A stretch of 64,000 bases of DNA from Prostheceraeus crozeri (Eukaryota > Platyhelminthes > Polycladida > Euryleptidae), in contig CAJQUW010007090.1 of the NCBI GenBank assembly GCA_907163375.1, positions 1-64,000 of the forward strand, in the 5' to 3' direction. Below the pieces are notes generated by a model that saw only the letters and a program-made list of their open reading frames with translations, did no database searches and was not told where the DNA came from. Shown piece after piece: positions 62,969 through 64,000 of this stretch (positions are counted from its first letter, which is position 1; every line of letters begins with the position of its first letter). Made by a program: the position numbers and the translations under genes.

Positions 62969-63092
62969 TGACCCATGAGCCACCTGACCCTCGGCATATG
63001 TGACCCTAGACCCACTTGACCCACCGACTTTTCACGAAAACATGACCCACGACCCACCTGACCCACCACATCTTTGACCCATTTGACCCACA
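62969..63092. repeat. 16-bp-period minisatellite of TGACCC units
   Basis: TGACCC starts at 62969, 62985, 63001, 63017, then 63043, 63059, 63075 and 63084. The first four and the next three are spaced exactly 16 bp, with one 10-bp insertion between the groups and a shortened final unit. The unit is roughly TGACCCAYRACCCACC. The minus-strand open frame across it is a consequence of the repeat. Confidence 0.85.
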
Positions 63093-64000
63093 TGCTGCAA
63101 GGGTGAATGATGTGAGCGCAATTTTCTTTTCTGGTATCATCTTTAGTTTCATTTTCATTCAAGATTCTAGGCTCTCAAAATTGTTGTCAAGATTTGATAT
63201 GAAGATTTAAGTGTATCAGATCACTTGTCACATGATAAATAGACATGTAACCTCATCAAAATTATCTTATAATCAAAGTTCATGCACCACAAATCCCTAA
63301 GGTTCTAAAAACATTTTAAGCGATTCTGTTTCTTGTTTTAATTCTTGACTATCCTTTTTAGTGCTACCTATTTAACTCGTAGAGAGATGATTAGTTAAGC
63401 TGAGGGCCCTACAGACTAAATTTCAAATTTAACATTTCTTAATCAAATGAAGTTAAAAATTAAGGTTGCAGTAGGCCTTAATCATTTATTCATGCATTTA
63501 TTATGTTAGATACTACATGTGTGAAAATTATCCCAGAAAAATCGTTAAACTAATATTTTGTTGCTTCTAATGGCAATCGATTCAAATTTCATTTAGTTCC
63601 GCTAAAGTTAGATTTAAGCAGAAAGTTGTATATTTGATGTAAGATTGTCATTCATTGAAAAACAAATGGAGTAAGCATGCGTAACGCGTGAATAGAAAAT
63701 TGCACGAGGATAAGATTATAATTCATGAATTAGCTTACGATGTAGGCCTACATATTGATGAACTGATATACAGTATTTGAGTGGCGCTACATTTACGAGT
63801 ACGTTGTGATAACAATCACTATAGTTTTGTAGAGGAAAAGTACCACTAAGTTGCTCGAAGTCATTTTATTCGAAGTAAGTTAAAAGAAAAAATGAAAGTT
63901 AACACCGAGATCTTTCGCCTGGTCTTATCAAGGTGTACCCAGGACAAATACTGAATGAAGATGTTAAGAAAAGCTATAAGTCTACATGAATAAGGCTCAC

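Larger units (their letters stand above)
41501..64000. other. Downstream region, no further exon recognised
   Basis: Apart from the elements listed separately, this DNA is AT-rich with short open frames that show no Kv2 C-terminal motif and no other domain. It may be the next Kv2 intron or intergenic DNA; the sequence does not decide. The largest stretches without any feature are 44210-45260, 47540-49080, 49720-53560, 55040-57750, 58700-62960 and 63100-64000. Confidence 0.5.

Noticed and set aside
62969..63092. Nuclear-receptor response element array
   Set aside because: Half-site spacing of 10 bp does not fit usual direct-repeat elements. A minisatellite explains the 16-bp period more simply.

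Overview
The window looks like part of an AT-rich animal (metazoan) nuclear genome. The only host gene I can support is a two-exon stretch of a Kv2/Shab-type voltage-gated potassium channel, read on the + strand. It has GT..AG introns, is surrounded by degraded retrotransposons and small DNA transposons, and sits downstream of a satellite array. Nothing bacterial or viral is present. The octamer TAGGCCTA occurs seven times as an exact match, and the transposon mix (mariner, pogo-like, hAT, RTE- and CR1/L2-like LINEs, tRNA-derived SINEs) fits a marine invertebrate. An echinoderm or related deuterostome is my guess, not something the sequence proves.

Layout. Positions 1-4391 hold a satellite with a unit of about 172 bp (20 anchor sites counted). 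It runs off the left edge and is interrupted at 613-1539 by a block carrying the 3' half of a dead mariner transposase. From 4392 to about 12000 there is AT-rich DNA without a convincing gene, containing a diverged relic of the same satellite (6727-6975), a possible Penelope-like remnant and a possible hAT end. From 12000 to 12459 lies a GC-richer, pyrimidine-rich stretch with several upstream ORFs, the presumed leader and promoter region. Exon 1 (12460-13176, 239 codons) encodes the N-terminus and T1 tetramerisation domain. A 26.5 kb phase-0 intron (13177-39685) holds a 1.07 kb pogo-like element with compound ends, a strong 91-nt hairpin, a hAT MITE with a perfect 8-bp target duplication, and several small dispersed repeats. 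Exon 2 (39686-40813, 376 codons) encodes S1-S6, the pore and the proximal C-terminus. It either splices on at CAG|GTGAGA or reads through to a TAG at 40946-40948 with an AATAAA at 41031.

From 41040 to the right edge I find no further exon. That stretch contains SINE copies, a second hAT MITE with an 8-bp target duplication (49089-49708), two minus-strand LINE reverse-transcriptase fragments, a 586-bp foldback element with arms of about 214 bp, and a 16-bp-period minisatellite.

The two exons together encode a nearly complete Kv2 core: T1 with the HX5CX20CC zinc motif, S4 with regularly spaced Arg/Lys, TVGYGD filter and the PIP bend in S6. The most notable protein feature is a cysteine at the outer-pore position equivalent to Shaker T449 / Kv2.1 Y380. 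I did not find a clearly new biological system. The items most worth a second look are the natural outer-pore cysteine, the foldback element and its related solo arm, the intronic hairpin, the compound-ended pogo element, and the satellite with its 172-bp-spaced relic.
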